This document shows, piece by piece, positions 25,731 to 34,908 of a stretch of DNA of 64,000 nt. The position numbers were made by a program, and so were the translations under genes. Each line of letters opens with the position of its first letter. The first letter of the stretch is position 1. Below the pieces are notes generated by a model. That model made no database searches, was not told the origin of the DNA, and saw nothing but the letters and a program-made list of their open reading frames with translations. Source of the stretch: Streptomyces netropsis (lineage in GTDB: Bacteria > Actinomycetota > Actinomycetes > Streptomycetales > Streptomycetaceae). Where the stretch lies: NCBI RefSeq assembly GCF_014203545.1, contig NZ_JACHJG010000002.1:1-64000 (forward strand). Direction: 5' to 3'.

Positions 25731-25762
25731 CCCCGGCAGGGCGGTGGCGGCCGCTGCCGGGG
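25731..25762. terminator. Hairpin between convergent genes
   Basis: CCCCGGCAG at 25731-25739 pairs with CTGCCGGGG at 25754-25762 over a 14-base loop. It sits between the stop at 25728 and the stop of the opposing YceI gene, and can serve both directions. Confidence 0.5.
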
Positions 25763-25786
25763 GCGAGGAGAGGCCGGACCCGTTGG

Positions 25787-26656
25787 TCACTCCGCGGGAA
25801 CGGCCTGGATATCGAGTTCGATCTTGATCGTCGCCCCGATCATCGCGATGCCACGCGAGAGCATGGACCGCCAGTCCAGGGTGAAGTCCTCGCGGTGCAG
25901 TTCGGCGGAGGCCGAGCAGGCGGCGCGGGTTTCGCCCACGATGCCGGTGCCGAGGCCGAGGTAGCGGGTGTCGAGCGAGACGTTCCTGCTGACACCGTGG
26001 AGATTGAGCACCCCCTGGACGGCCCACCGGGAGCCGCCGCGGTGCACGAAGCGCTCGCTGACGAACTGCATGTACGGGTACTTGTCGACGCCCAGGAAGT
26101 CCGGGGAGCGCAGGTGTGCGTCGCGCTGCTCGACGCCGGTGTCGATGCTCGCGGTCTCGATCACGACGTCGAGGCTGGATTCCTCCATGCGCTCGCCGAT
26201 CCACAGGGTGCCCTGGAACTGGTTGAACCGGCCGTGCACCTCGGCGAGCCCGATGTGCCGGGCGATGAAGCGCACCGCCGTGTGGTCCGGATCGATGCGC
26301 CAGGCGCCCGGGGCCGGCATGGCCGGGGTGGGCGCCGGCTCCATGGGCACCGTCCCGAGGTCGGTCCGTGTGCCCTCCGTCGATTCGCACGCCTGGCGCA
26401 CGGGCTGATACCCCTCGGCGGTCACCGCGACGCTGTACTCGCCCGGTGCCACGTTCGTGGCGAACCGGCCGTGCGGGTCGGTCTGCCCGTGCACCACCTC
26501 GTGGCCCTTCGCATCCCGGACGGACACTTCCGCTCTGTGCAGTGGAAGGTGCACGGGGTCGACGACGACACAGTCGAGAGCCCCCGCGCCGTACGGAATC
26601 GGTGCGCTCTCCCGGTGAAGAGAACGCTTGTAACGGCGCAGCAGGGCGAAAGTCAT
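25787..26656 (-). CDS. YceI-family protein with N-terminal carboxypeptidase-regulatory-like domain
   Basis: A 289-residue protein from ATG 26656 with GGAAAGG about 9 bases upstream. Residues of about 25-105 form a beta-sandwich of the carboxypeptidase regulatory type (ALDCVVVDPVHLPLHRAEVSV; TDPHGRFATNVAPGEYSV). Residues 120-289 are a YceI lipocalin-like domain (WRIDPDHTAVRFIARHIGLAEVHG split by strands; GTLWIG; LDIQAVPAE at the end) that binds isoprenoid-type lipids in known members. No signal peptide is seen, so it is probably cytoplasmic. The open frame continues upstream to 27049 only as antisense of the SWIM gene. Confidence 0.8.
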   Translation of the reverse strand: MTFALLRRYKRSLHRESAPIPYGAGALDCVVVDPVHLPLHRAEVSVRDAKGHEVVHGQTDPHGRFATNVAPGEYSVAVTAEGYQPVRQACESTEGTRTDLGTVPMEPAPTPAMPAPGAWRIDPDHTAVRFIARHIGLAEVHGRFNQFQGTLWIGERMEESSLDVVIETASIDTGVEQRDAHLRSPDFLGVDKYPYMQFVSERFVHRGGSRWAVQGVLNLHGVSRNVSLDTRYLGLGTGIVGETRAACSASAELHREDFTLDWRSMLSRGIAMIGATIKIELDIQAVPAE

Positions 26657-26682
26657 CCCAAAATGCCTTTCCGTGTCCAGAA

Positions 26683-26704
26683 GGTGATTGAACGGTAGAT
26701 CACC
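26683..26704. promoter_or_regulatory. Inverted repeat upstream of the YceI gene
   Basis: GGTGAT at 26683-26688 and ATCACC at 26699-26704 are separated by 10 bases, about 27 bases before the start codon. The surrounding 140-base gap is AT-rich and must hold the YceI promoter. This is a possible operator; no regulator is identified. Confidence 0.25.
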
Positions 26705-26796
26705 ACATTCTGTCACTAGGGCTTGGAAGCTCCCCTGTTGCCCTCCATTGCCTTGGAAAACTAACTGATGGTGGTTCTGTGCCTTTAATTCATCCG

Positions 26797-28083
26797 TCAC
26801 TCTTCTGTGAGGACACCCGCGAGGGCCGCCGCCGGATCGAGGTCGCACGCCCCGGCGGGCTCCCAGCGACCGCCTTCCTTGCGGTACGGCCACCAGCGTC
26901 CGTCCCGCCCGTAGCGCAGCTGGATGTCGGTGCCCACCACCGTCCACCGATTGCGCGTGGCCCGCAGTCGGGGCGCTGTGTCGTCGTCCTCCCAGGCGGC
27001 CGCCAGCCGGGCGCGAACGCGGGCGAGATCCTCCGGTTCGGGTGTCCACTCCTCCTCCAGCACGGCCAGTGCCGCGGCCCCGCCGTGGCCCCAGGCGCGG
27101 ACGGCGCGGGCCAGCTCCGCCCGTCCGTAGCCACAGCCCGCCGCGAGCCGGGCGGTGATCCGCTCGGGTGGCCCTGCGGCGGCCAGCCGTACTGCGTCCT
27201 GCCGCACCGTCAGCGCGTCCGCCACGGAAGTCCGCTCATGGCCGGCCGCCAGGGCCTCGGCCAGCAGCTGCCGGGCCCGGACGGCCGTGTCCGCGACGAG
27301 GAACTCCAGCGCACCGACGTCGAGGCCGGGTCCGGGAGGAGTGTCCCCGGTGAGAACGGGCGGGCGCCCCGCGGTGTCCGTCGAGGGCGGGGTATCGGGC
27401 AGCGGTGGTATGAGATCCCGCGCCGCGAACGCCTCACTCGCCGGGATGCCCGCAGCCGCGGGTACCTCGGCACTCTCCCGCATCTCCTGCGAGGCGGCGC
27501 GGGAGACACTGCGGGCCTGCAATTCGTCCAACAGCTCGCGCTCTCCCCGCCCGCGCATCAGCAACAGCACAAAGGGATCCTGGTCGAGCAGCCTGGCCAC
27601 CTGATGGCACAGCGCCGCCGTGTGCGGGCAGTGATCCCATGCCTCGCAGGCGCACTCGGGTTCCAGATCCCCGATGCCCGGCAGTAGATCCACCCCCGCC
27701 GCGGCCGCGTCCTCGACCAGATGCGGCGGCATGTCGCGGTCCAACAGCGCCGCGATATGCCCTGCCCGGTCGGCGACCAGGTCCAGCAGCCGATCCCAGT
27801 CGGCCCCGGAGAGCTCCTGTATCAGCACATCGGAGCGGTATCGCGTGCCGTCCCGGTCACGGACGAGTGCCGTGATCCGTCCCGGCCGTACGGACACCGC
27901 GCCGACGGCCCCCGCGCGCGCGTGCCTGTTGCCCGCCTTCACCTGCTGGCCGTCCAGCGCCGTGTCCTCGAGCGCCCGGAGCCACGCCTGGCCCCACCAC
28001 GTGTCGGCGAATCCCCGCCCGCGCATGGGTGGCAGGGCATCGAAGGTGCGCTCCACACGCGCGTGAACGTCATTTCCGGTCAT
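26797..28083 (-). CDS. SWIM zinc-finger protein paired with SNF2 helicase
   Basis: A 428-residue protein from ATG 28083. The SWIM motif CACEAWDHCPHTAALCHQ (Cys-x-Cys, then Cys-x-His) lies near residue 145. The N-terminal part (GRGFADTWWGQAWLRALE) is typical of SWIM proteins encoded with SNF2 helicases. The C-terminal half is helical and ends in a Trp-rich segment (YGRDGRWWPYRKEGGRWEP). Its ATG overlaps the helicase stop (28080-28083), so the two are co-translated. It probably provides DNA or protein binding for the helicase. Confidence 0.82.
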   Translation of the reverse strand: MTGNDVHARVERTFDALPPMRGRGFADTWWGQAWLRALEDTALDGQQVKAGNRHARAGAVGAVSVRPGRITALVRDRDGTRYRSDVLIQELSGADWDRLLDLVADRAGHIAALLDRDMPPHLVEDAAAAGVDLLPGIGDLEPECACEAWDHCPHTAALCHQVARLLDQDPFVLLLMRGRGERELLDELQARSVSRAASQEMRESAEVPAAAGIPASEAFAARDLIPPLPDTPPSTDTAGRPPVLTGDTPPGPGLDVGALEFLVADTAVRARQLLAEALAAGHERTSVADALTVRQDAVRLAAAGPPERITARLAAGCGYGRAELARAVRAWGHGGAAALAVLEEEWTPEPEDLARVRARLAAAWEDDDTAPRLRATRNRWTVVGTDIQLRYGRDGRWWPYRKEGGRWEPAGACDLDPAAALAGVLTEE

Positions 28084-31016
28084 CGTCCGGTCCCCCTCAG
28101 TTCGACGAGATCAGCCAGCTCGGCGTCGGTGAGTTCCGTCAGCGCCGTCTCCCCGGCGTGCAGCACCGCGTCCGCGAGAGCCTGCTTGCGGGTGAGCATC
28201 TGCGCGATCCGGTCCTCGATCGTGCCCTCGGCGATGAGCCGGTGCACCTGCACGGGCTGGGTCTGGCCGATGCGGTAGGCACGGTCGGTGGCCTGGGCCT
28301 CGACGGCCGGGTTCCACCAGCGGTCGAAGTGCACGACGTGCCCGGCGCGGGTGAGGTTCAGCCCCGTACCGGCCGCCTTCAACGACAGCAGGAAGACCGG
28401 GACCTCGCCGTCCTGGAAGCGGCGGACCATCTCCTCGCGCCGCGGCACGGGCGTGCCCCCGTGCAGGAACTGCGTCGGCACCCCGCGTGCGGCCAGATGC
28501 TGTTCCAGGAGCCGTGCCATCTGCACGTACTGGGTGAACACGAGCACGCTCGCTTCTTCGGCGAGGATCGTGTCCAGCAGTTCGTCGAGGAGCTCCACCT
28601 TGCCGGAACGGCCCGCGATCCTCGGGCTGCTGCCCTCCTTGAGGTCGTGCTCCTTCAAGAACTGCGCCGGATGGTTGCAGATCTGCTTGAGCCCCGTGAG
28701 GAGCTTCACGATCAGCCCGCGCCGTTCGAAGCCGTCCGTGCCCTCGACCTCGGCGAGGATCTCGCGCACCACGGCTTCGTACAGCCCCGCCTGCTCCTTG
28801 GTGAGCGTGACCGCGTGATCCGTCTCGGTCTTGGGCGGCAGCTCGGGCGCGATGCCCGGGTCGGACTTGCGGCGCCGCAACAGGAACGGGCGGATGAGTG
28901 CCGCGAGGCGCTCGGCGGCCGCGGGATCGGCACCGTCCTCGACCGACCGCGCGTAACGTCGGCGGAATCTGCCCAGCGAGCCGAGGAGGCCGGGCGTCGT
29001 CCAGTCGAGGATCGCCCACAGCTCGGACAGGTTGTTCTCGACGGGCGTGCCGGACAGGGCGACCCGGGCCTTCGCGCCGATGGTGCGCAGCTGCTTGGCC
29101 GTCGCGGAGTACGGGTTCTTGACGTGCTGCGCCTCGTCGGTGACGACCAGGCCCCAGTCGGTCTCCGCCAGGCGCGACGCGTCCAGCCGCATCGTGCCGT
29201 AGGTGGTGAGGACGAACTCCCCGTCGGCCAGGGCGTCCAGGCTCCGTGACGAGCCGTGGAAGCGGCGTACGGGCGTCCCGGGCGCGAACTTCTCGATCTC
29301 CCGCTGCCAGTTGCCCATCAGGGACGTCGGACAGATCACCAGGGTCGGACCGGCCGCCCCGGGCTGAGCCTGGCGGTGCAGATGGAGGGCGATCAGGGTG
29401 ACGGTCTTGCCGAGCCCCATGTCGTCGGCGAGACAGCCGCCCAGGCCGAGCGAGGTCATCCGGTTCAGCCAGTCGAGGCCGCGCAGTTGGTAGTCGCGCA
29501 GGGTGGCGGCGAGAGCGGCGGGCTGGCCGACGGGCTCACGGGAGGAGCCGGGGTCGGCGATGCGGTCGCGCAGGGCCGCGAGCCAGCCAGTGGCCTGTAC
29601 GTCGACCGTCTCCCCGGCGTCCTCGTCGCCACGCTCCTCGGCGTGGGTGCGGCCGGTGAGGGCGGCTCCCAGCGCCTCGACGGGCGTGATCTTGCGGTCC
29701 TGCCGCTCCCGGGCGCGGCGCACCGCCTCCGGGTCGACGAGCACCCACTGGTCCCGTAGGCGCACGGCTGGGCGGCTCGCCTCGGCCAGCCGGTCCAGTT
29801 CCTCCTTGGTCAGCTCCAGGTCGCCGACGGCGAACCGCCAGCTGAAGGTAAGCAGCGCGTCCGCCGAGAGCAGGGACGGCATGCCGGACCGCCCGTCATC
29901 CTGTGTGCCGGCGCCGTCGGGCGGCCCGACGACGGCGCGCGCGGTGAGCTTACGGGCCAGCTCCTTCGGCCAGTGGACCTCGACCCCGGCGGCGTCCAAA
30001 GCGCTCGACGCCGTGCCCAGGAGCTCGCCCAACTCCTCGTCGGCGAGGTCGATGGCGTCGGGCGCCGCTGCCGAGAGCAGCGGCGTGAGTGCGGGCCAGG
30101 CGTGCGCGGCGCGTCGCAGCGCGAGCAGGGCGTTCATGCGCGCTGCCCGGCCGAGCGAGGCGGCCACGGGCGAGTCGCCCGCCCAGACCTCGGCCGCGTC
30201 CGCGATCAGCGCCGGGTCGGTGAGGCTGTGCACCTGGAGGACGGCGCGGAAACGCGGGCGGGCGTCCTGATCGGCCTCCCCGCCCCCGGGTGCGGTCTCC
30301 GTCAGGCCCAGTACCTCGACGCGCAGCGAGAGCCGTACGCCCGCGTCGTGCCCGGCGGCGACCTCGTCGGCCCAGGCGCGCTGTTCGGGCAGGCGGCGCG
30401 GCTCGGGGGCGGCGAAGGCGAGACCACCCGCGGCCAGCGCCGCGGCGGGGGAGCGCGGCAGTCCGTCGGCCACGGCGTCCAGGAAGGCGCGCACGAGCCG
30501 CTCGGGCTCGGGCAGCAGCAGCGGGTCGCTGTCCGGCAGTGGTACGGCGTGCGCGGCCGGCGGCATCGCGGCGGCCAACTCCCGCACCCGGTGCAGATCG
30601 TCCTGGGTGAGCGGGCCGACGCGCCAGGCGTCGTGATCGGTCGAGGTCAGCCCCGGCAGCAGTCGGCCGCGAGCGGCCAACTGCAGTGCGAGCAACGCCG
30701 CGGCACCCCAGAACGCGGCCGACCCCTCTCCCCGTGCGGCGCGGGCACGGGTGAGGGCCGGCAGTGCCTCGCGTACGGGCAGCGTGGTGGCGCGTACGGT
30801 CGTGGTGGTGACGGCCGCGCCGTCCGCGACTGCGATCGTCAGTTCCTCGACGACGCCCGAGACGACGAGGGGCGCGCCGTCCTGCTCGTCCGGCTGCCAA
30901 AAGGCGACACGTCCGGTACGGGACGGGTCTTTGGGGAGGAAGACCGCCGAGCAACGGGCCAGCCGGGCGATCTCGGTGGGGGTTGCGGCAGGGGGTGGTG
31001 TCACAGGGATGCGCAT
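28080..31016 (-). CDS. SNF2/Rad54-family DEAD-like helicase
   Basis: A 978-residue helicase. The N-terminal 450 residues are a family-specific helical region. The ATPase core follows: motif I LADDMGLGKTVTLIAL, motif II VVTDEAQHVKNP, motif III ALSGTPVENNLSELW, and in the second lobe FLLSLKAAGTGLNL and HFDRWWNPAVEAQATDRAYR with RIGQ, the SNF2 signature. It would translocate on double-stranded DNA, remodelling bound proteins. The start ATG at 31016 has GAGGA immediately in front, too close for an ideal site; GTG 31004 is an alternative. The partner SWIM protein is encoded downstream. Confidence 0.88.
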   Translation of the reverse strand: MRIPVTPPPAATPTEIARLARCSAVFLPKDPSRTGRVAFWQPDEQDGAPLVVSGVVEELTIAVADGAAVTTTTVRATTLPVREALPALTRARAARGEGSAAFWGAAALLALQLAARGRLLPGLTSTDHDAWRVGPLTQDDLHRVRELAAAMPPAAHAVPLPDSDPLLLPEPERLVRAFLDAVADGLPRSPAAALAAGGLAFAAPEPRRLPEQRAWADEVAAGHDAGVRLSLRVEVLGLTETAPGGGEADQDARPRFRAVLQVHSLTDPALIADAAEVWAGDSPVAASLGRAARMNALLALRRAAHAWPALTPLLSAAAPDAIDLADEELGELLGTASSALDAAGVEVHWPKELARKLTARAVVGPPDGAGTQDDGRSGMPSLLSADALLTFSWRFAVGDLELTKEELDRLAEASRPAVRLRDQWVLVDPEAVRRARERQDRKITPVEALGAALTGRTHAEERGDEDAGETVDVQATGWLAALRDRIADPGSSREPVGQPAALAATLRDYQLRGLDWLNRMTSLGLGGCLADDMGLGKTVTLIALHLHRQAQPGAAGPTLVICPTSLMGNWQREIEKFAPGTPVRRFHGSSRSLDALADGEFVLTTYGTMRLDASRLAETDWGLVVTDEAQHVKNPYSATAKQLRTIGAKARVALSGTPVENNLSELWAILDWTTPGLLGSLGRFRRRYARSVEDGADPAAAERLAALIRPFLLRRRKSDPGIAPELPPKTETDHAVTLTKEQAGLYEAVVREILAEVEGTDGFERRGLIVKLLTGLKQICNHPAQFLKEHDLKEGSSPRIAGRSGKVELLDELLDTILAEEASVLVFTQYVQMARLLEQHLAARGVPTQFLHGGTPVPRREEMVRRFQDGEVPVFLLSLKAAGTGLNLTRAGHVVHFDRWWNPAVEAQATDRAYRIGQTQPVQVHRLIAEGTIEDRIAQMLTRKQALADAVLHAGETALTELTDAELADLVELRGTGR

Positions 31017-31114
31017 TCCTCAAATTTGACTAGTGGGCTCCGGAGCGCCCGAGGGTACAGGACGCGAACGGGCGATGAGGGCATCCGGCCTGTGATGAGC
31101 GTCATGCCGTCGAC

Positions 31115-31160
31115 GGGGGGTGCACTCAACCCCCCTGCGCGGTTCGGGGGTTGTCCCCCG
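31115..31160. repeat. Two hairpins in the helicase/desaturase gap
   Basis: GGGGGGT at 31115-31121 pairs with ACCCCCC at 31129-31135, and CGGGGG at 31145-31150 pairs with CCCCCG at 31155-31160. They lie in the 285-base gap between the divergent helicase and desaturase genes, about 140 bases before the desaturase start. They may shape the desaturase leader mRNA. The rest of this gap shows no gene. Confidence 0.35.
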
Positions 31161-31301
31161 GCTGGTCAGGGTGGTGACTCCATGGCCCTCCCGGGCCTGC
31201 GGTCCGTACGTTTCCTGGGGTCGGTCATCAAACCCGCGGCCCGTCCGCCGCCGGCCGCCCGGCCGCCCGTCGGCCGTCCGTCGAAACTCTCCGGAGACCA
31301 C

Positions 31302-32333
31302 ATGCCTCAGGCCAGTGCCCTGCTCGCGGAACCCGCGGCGGGCAGCGACTTCGCCCCGCTCCTGCGCCGGATCCGCGCGGAGGGGCTCCTCGAAAGACGA
31401 CGGGGCTGGTATGCCCTGACCATCGCCGCCAATGCGCTGGCCCTGGCCGCCACGGGCACCGGGATCGTGCTCACGGGCGACTCGTGGTGGACGCTGTTCA
31501 TGGCCGTACCCATGGCGCTCTTCGGTGCCCGGACCGCCTTCGTCGGCCACGACAGCGGCCACGCCCAGATAGCGGGCACCCGGAGGACCCACCGCGTTCT
31601 CGGCCTCATCCATTCCGATCTGCTGCTCGGAATGAGTTACGCCTGGTGGAACGACAAACACAACCGCCACCACGCCAACCCCAACCACATCGACAAGGAC
31701 CCGGACGTCGGTGTCGGCGCACTGGTCTGGACCCGGCGACAGGCCGCGCAGCGGGAAGGCTTCGCCCGCTGGCTCACCCGTCATCAGGCCCGGCTCTTCT
31801 TTCCGATGCTGCTTCTCGAAGGCCTCAATCTGAAGGTTTCAAGCCTGCGGGACCTCAAACGGCAAAAGGCCGGAGAGCGACGAGTCGAAGCGACGCTCCT
31901 CACCTTGCATCTGGTGGGCTACACCACGCTGCTGCTGTCCTCCATGTCCCTCGGCAAGGCCCTCGTCTTCGCTCTCCTTCACCACGCCCTCTTCGGGCTC
32001 CACCTCGGCATGGTCTTCGCGCCCAATCACAAGGGCATGGAGATGCCGGACCCGCACGGAGAGCGGTGGGGGCACCTGCGCCGCCAGGTCCTCACCTCAC
32101 GGAATGTGCGCGGCGGCCCTCTGACCGACTGGTTCCTGGGCGGGCTGAACTATCAGATCGAGCACCATCTCTTCCCGAACATGCCGCGTCCCCACCTCCG
32201 GCGTGCCCAACCGATCGTCCGCGCGTACTGCCGAGCGGTCGGTCTGTCGTACGCGGAAACCGGGCTCGTCGACTCCTATCGACAAGCGCTCGGTCACATG
32301 CACGACGTCGGCGCTCCACTGCGGACCGGGTGA
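31302..32333 (+). CDS. Membrane fatty-acid desaturase
   Basis: A 343-residue protein from ATG 31302, with GGAGA 6 bases upstream. The three iron-binding histidine boxes are intact: HDSGH, HNRHH and QIEHH. Membrane helices surround them (YALTIAANALALAATGTGIV; WWTLFMAVPMALFGA; TLHLVGYTTLLLSSM). It inserts a double bond in membrane lipid acyl chains using O2 and an electron donor, and thereby tunes fluidity. The C-terminal box and LFPNMPRPHL fit front-end or acyl-lipid desaturases. No fused cytochrome b5 is present. Confidence 0.88.
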   Translation: MPQASALLAEPAAGSDFAPLLRRIRAEGLLERRRGWYALTIAANALALAATGTGIVLTGDSWWTLFMAVPMALFGARTAFVGHDSGHAQIAGTRRTHRVLGLIHSDLLLGMSYAWWNDKHNRHHANPNHIDKDPDVGVGALVWTRRQAAQREGFARWLTRHQARLFFPMLLLEGLNLKVSSLRDLKRQKAGERRVEATLLTLHLVGYTTLLLSSMSLGKALVFALLHHALFGLHLGMVFAPNHKGMEMPDPHGERWGHLRRQVLTSRNVRGGPLTDWFLGGLNYQIEHHLFPNMPRPHLRRAQPIVRAYCRAVGLSYAETGLVDSYRQALGHMHDVGAPLRTG

Positions 32334-32413
32334 GCAACGCCGCGCGTGGAACAGGGCCCGCTTTCCGGTCGTTCTACGAGCAGAGCGGCAGGCATCGCGA
32401 GAGAGGTGCGGCA

Positions 32414-32605
32414 ATGACCAATAGGGCGAAACTGGCCGTCGGCGGAGTGGTGGCGGGGCTGATCCTGCTGTTGCTGCTGCCTTCAGGGGCCTTCTGGGTG
32501 GCGCTGCTGGTGATGGTCGGTGTCCCGGTGGGGGCGTATCTGCTTCTGGACCCTTCGCAGCGCAAGAGGCTGCGCCGGGTGTCCCGTAAGGAACTGCACC
32601 GCTAG
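32414..32605 (+). CDS. Small membrane protein
   Basis: A 63-residue protein from ATG 32414 with GAGAGG about 8 bases upstream. A short polar start (MTNRAKLAVGGVV) leads into a hydrophobic region (AGLILLLLLPSGAFWVALLVMV) that makes two short helices. The C-terminal tail is strongly basic (QRKRLRRVSRKELHR). No family was recognised. It follows the desaturase in the same orientation, 80 bases downstream. Confidence 0.6.
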   Translation: MTNRAKLAVGGVVAGLILLLLLPSGAFWVALLVMVGVPVGAYLLLDPSQRKRLRRVSRKELHR

Positions 32606-32692
32606 CACTCGCCGTCGAGCACCGCGGATCGGCATGTGATCACCGCCGTCGCACCCGTCGGCCAGGCGTGTGCCGGGGGAGCGAGCCCGGGG

Positions 32693-32989
32693 TCAGCCGG
32701 CGGGCAACCCGAGAAGCGCCCGGGCCACGGTGCGCGGTGACTCACCGTGTTCACGAGCGAGCGCAATGACAGCACGGCAGGCCAGCTCGTTCACCCCGAA
32801 GCTGAGGGCCTCCGGTGAAACCCAGCGAGCCGCCTCCGCACTCCCGTCGAGATCGTTCTCGGCACATGCGGCCACATAAGTGGCCGCCGCCTCGAAGAGA
32901 TTGCGCTGCCGATTCGCCGGCGGTGGCACAGGGGCCGGTCGGCGGACTTCTTCGAGGCGCTTGCGGAGTTTATGGAACACGCGGATCAC
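32693..32989 (-). CDS. Small hypothetical protein
   Basis: A 98-residue protein from ATG 32989 (MIRVFHKLRKRLEEVRRPAP). The start is basic, the rest helical with AARWVSPEALSFGVNELACR and a C-terminal LAREHGESPRTVARALLGLP that resembles a helix-turn-helix half. No family was recognised. The upstream region 32990-33143 holds no other gene. Confidence 0.5.
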   Translation of the reverse strand: MIRVFHKLRKRLEEVRRPAPVPPPANRQRNLFEAAATYVAACAENDLDGSAEAARWVSPEALSFGVNELACRAVIALAREHGESPRTVARALLGLPAG

Positions 32990-33143
32990 CTGCCCCGTGA
33001 GCGGCTAGTCCTGCGTCGTTCAAGTGTGCCCGCCCAAAGCGGAGTTGAACCTCCGGCGAATACGGGGGAGAGCGCCCGGCGAAGCCGCCGAAACCGCGAT
33101 CCGCCGCATCCGCCGGAGTGCTCATGGCCGGTTCGGGCCCCGA

Positions 33144-33743
33144 TCAACCCCGGCGGACGGCGAGCGCGAGGAAGCGCGTGTCCTCATCCGTGTAGGAGAC
33201 GAGATCCCAGCCGCCGTCCGCCAGCAACGGGCGGAGACGGGGCTCGGCGCGCTGGTCCTCCGGCGTCAGCGCGCGGCCGTGGCGGGCCGCGAGCGCGGCA
33301 CGGCCGATGGGATGGAAGAGCGCGAGCCGGCCGCCTGGCCGTACGACCCGGGCCAGCTCCCGAAGGCCCGCCGTGGCGTCGGCGAGATGAGCGATGAGCC
33401 CGGCGGCGAAGACCGCATCGACCGCACCGTCGCGTACCGGCAACCGGCCGGCATCCGCGATCATCAGCAGGCCGTGGTGGTGCCGACCCGCCCGGACGGC
33501 CGCCTTCAGCATCGCGGGGGTGAGGTCCGCGCCCAGCACCGTCCCCTGCGGTCCGACGGCCGAACGCAGCGCCGACAGCGCCCGCCCCGTGCCGCACCCG
33601 GCGTCCAGCACCGTGTCGCCGTCGCGCAGGCCGAGGTCGGCGACGGCCGCGTCGTACGCGGGCCCGTCACCGGGGAACCGGGCGTCCCAGCCGTCGGCCC
33701 GCGTCGTGAAGAATTCCCTCACCCGGGCCGGGTCGTTGCTCAC
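33144..33743 (-). CDS. SAM-dependent class I methyltransferase
   Basis: A 199-residue protein from GTG 33743 with a strong GGAAGGAG site. The SAM-binding motif is VLDAGCGTGRALSAL, followed by acidic VLGADLTPAM and GAVDAVFAAGLIAHL. It is the compact UbiE/Methyltransf_11 type. The substrate cannot be told. An upstream in-frame ATG at 33797 would add 18 basic residues without a ribosome binding site. Confidence 0.8.
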   Translation of the reverse strand: MSNDPARVREFFTTRADGWDARFPGDGPAYDAAVADLGLRDGDTVLDAGCGTGRALSALRSAVGPQGTVLGADLTPAMLKAAVRAGRHHHGLLMIADAGRLPVRDGAVDAVFAAGLIAHLADATAGLRELARVVRPGGRLALFHPIGRAALAARHGRALTPEDQRAEPRLRPLLADGGWDLVSYTDEDTRFLALAVRRG

Positions 33744-33809
33744 GCGATGACTCCTTCCGTGCCGCGATCGACCGCTCGGCGCGCGGGGGACGCGCACCGA
33801 TGGCGCCGG

Positions 33810-34238
33810 TTACTCGGCGATGTCGGCCAGCGCCACTACTTTGTCGATGCGGACGCGAACCAGCAACTCCCCCGGGACGCCGTTGCGCGCCCCGTACTCC
33901 TCGGCCGCATCGTCGCCCATGTAACGGGCGGCGATCCTGGTGGCCGCGGACCGGACCTCGTTCAGATCGTCACTCAGCTCGGCGCGTCCTTGCAGGGTGA
34001 CGAAGGAGAACGGCGGCCTGTCGTCGTCCACGCAGAGCGCCACGCGGCCGTCCCGGGCGAGATTACGGCCCTTGACCGTGTTCTCTCCGGTATTGAAGAT
34101 GAGGTCGTCCCCGTCGAGCAGGAACCAAATGGGTGCGATGTGCGGACTGCCGTCGGCGCGCACCGTGGAGAGTTTTCCGGTACGGGTGCCTTCGGAAAGG
34201 AAGGCCCGCCACTGTTCCTTGCTCATTCTCTGTGCCAT
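33810..34238 (-). CDS. PPOX-class flavin/F420-binding protein
   Basis: A 142-residue protein from ATG 34238, with GATGAGGA just upstream. It has the split-barrel pattern of pyridoxamine 5'-phosphate oxidase-like proteins: MSKEQWRAFLSEG, GKLSTVRADGSPHIAPIWFLLD, GRVALCVDDDRPPF and FVTLQGRAEL. In actinobacteria this size class often binds F420. The substrate is unknown. It is on the same strand as the methyltransferase 67 bases downstream. Confidence 0.8.
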   Translation of the reverse strand: MAQRMSKEQWRAFLSEGTRTGKLSTVRADGSPHIAPIWFLLDGDDLIFNTGENTVKGRNLARDGRVALCVDDDRPPFSFVTLQGRAELSDDLNEVRSAATRIAARYMGDDAAEEYGARNGVPGELLVRVRIDKVVALADIAE

Positions 34239-34366
34239 GTCCTCATCTTGTGCCAACTGACCAACAGGCGCGTGCCGACGGGCCGGGCGGGTTGCCGACG
34301 GGGCGCAGGTGAGCAAGGCTGGCACGGCAGTTACGGGGAAAACACGGAACGGGGAGGCGGGGCATT

Positions 34367-34789
34367 ATGGCAATGGCCAAGGGACTCGACTGGCTGCTGG
34401 ACGACCTGACCAAGCGGGTGGAGCAAATACGCCATGCGCTGGTGCTGTCCAATGACGGGCTGGTGACGGGCGCGAGTGCCGATCTCGAGCGAGAGGACGC
34501 CGAGCACTTGGCGGCGGTCGCATCAGGGCTGCACAGCCTGGCGAAGGGCACCGGGCGCCACTTCCGGGCGGGCAAGGTCCGGCAGACGATGGTCGAGTTC
34601 GATGAAGGTGTGCTGTTCGTGACGGCCGCGGGCGACGGGAGTTGTCTGTGTGTCCTCGGTGACGCCGATGCCGACATCGGCCAGGTCGCCTATGAGATGA
34701 CTCTGCTCGTCAATCGTGTCGGTGAGCACCTGAGCGTCGCGTCGCGGCAGCAGGACGGCAGGGGCGAGGCCCCCGGCCGCGTTCGCTGA
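34367..34789 (+). CDS. Roadblock/LC7-domain protein, orphan
   Basis: A 140-residue protein from ATG 34367. The roadblock fold is seen in LDWLLDDLTKRVEQIRHALVLS, NDGLVTGASADLERED and VEFDEGVLFVTAAGDGSCL. In Streptomyces such MglB-like proteins are the second gene of conservons (histidine kinase, roadblock, DUF742, GTPase). Here none of the partners is adjacent, so it stands alone. It probably modulates a Ras-like GTPase encoded elsewhere. Confidence 0.82.
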   Translation: MAMAKGLDWLLDDLTKRVEQIRHALVLSNDGLVTGASADLEREDAEHLAAVASGLHSLAKGTGRHFRAGKVRQTMVEFDEGVLFVTAAGDGSCLCVLGDADADIGQVAYEMTLLVNRVGEHLSVASRQQDGRGEAPGRVR

Positions 34790-34908
34790 CGTGCGACGCC
34801 GAGCCCGGCCCAAGCCCGGATCGGAGTTATCCACAGGGAAGGCGCGATGTCGCACCCCGCCACTATCGTCGTCACTGTCAGTGATGGACCGGTGGCGGGG
34901 AGGATGTC

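Noticed and set aside
29973-31301. Extension of the desaturase gene upstream to 29973
   Set aside because: The upstream part is antisense to the SNF2 helicase; the ATG at 31302 has a ribosome binding site and the desaturase domain begins there.
33001-33143. Possible RNA gene in the gap before the methyltransferase gene
   Set aside because: Some inverted GC-rich words are present, but no cloverleaf, terminator or conserved RNA pattern could be supported.
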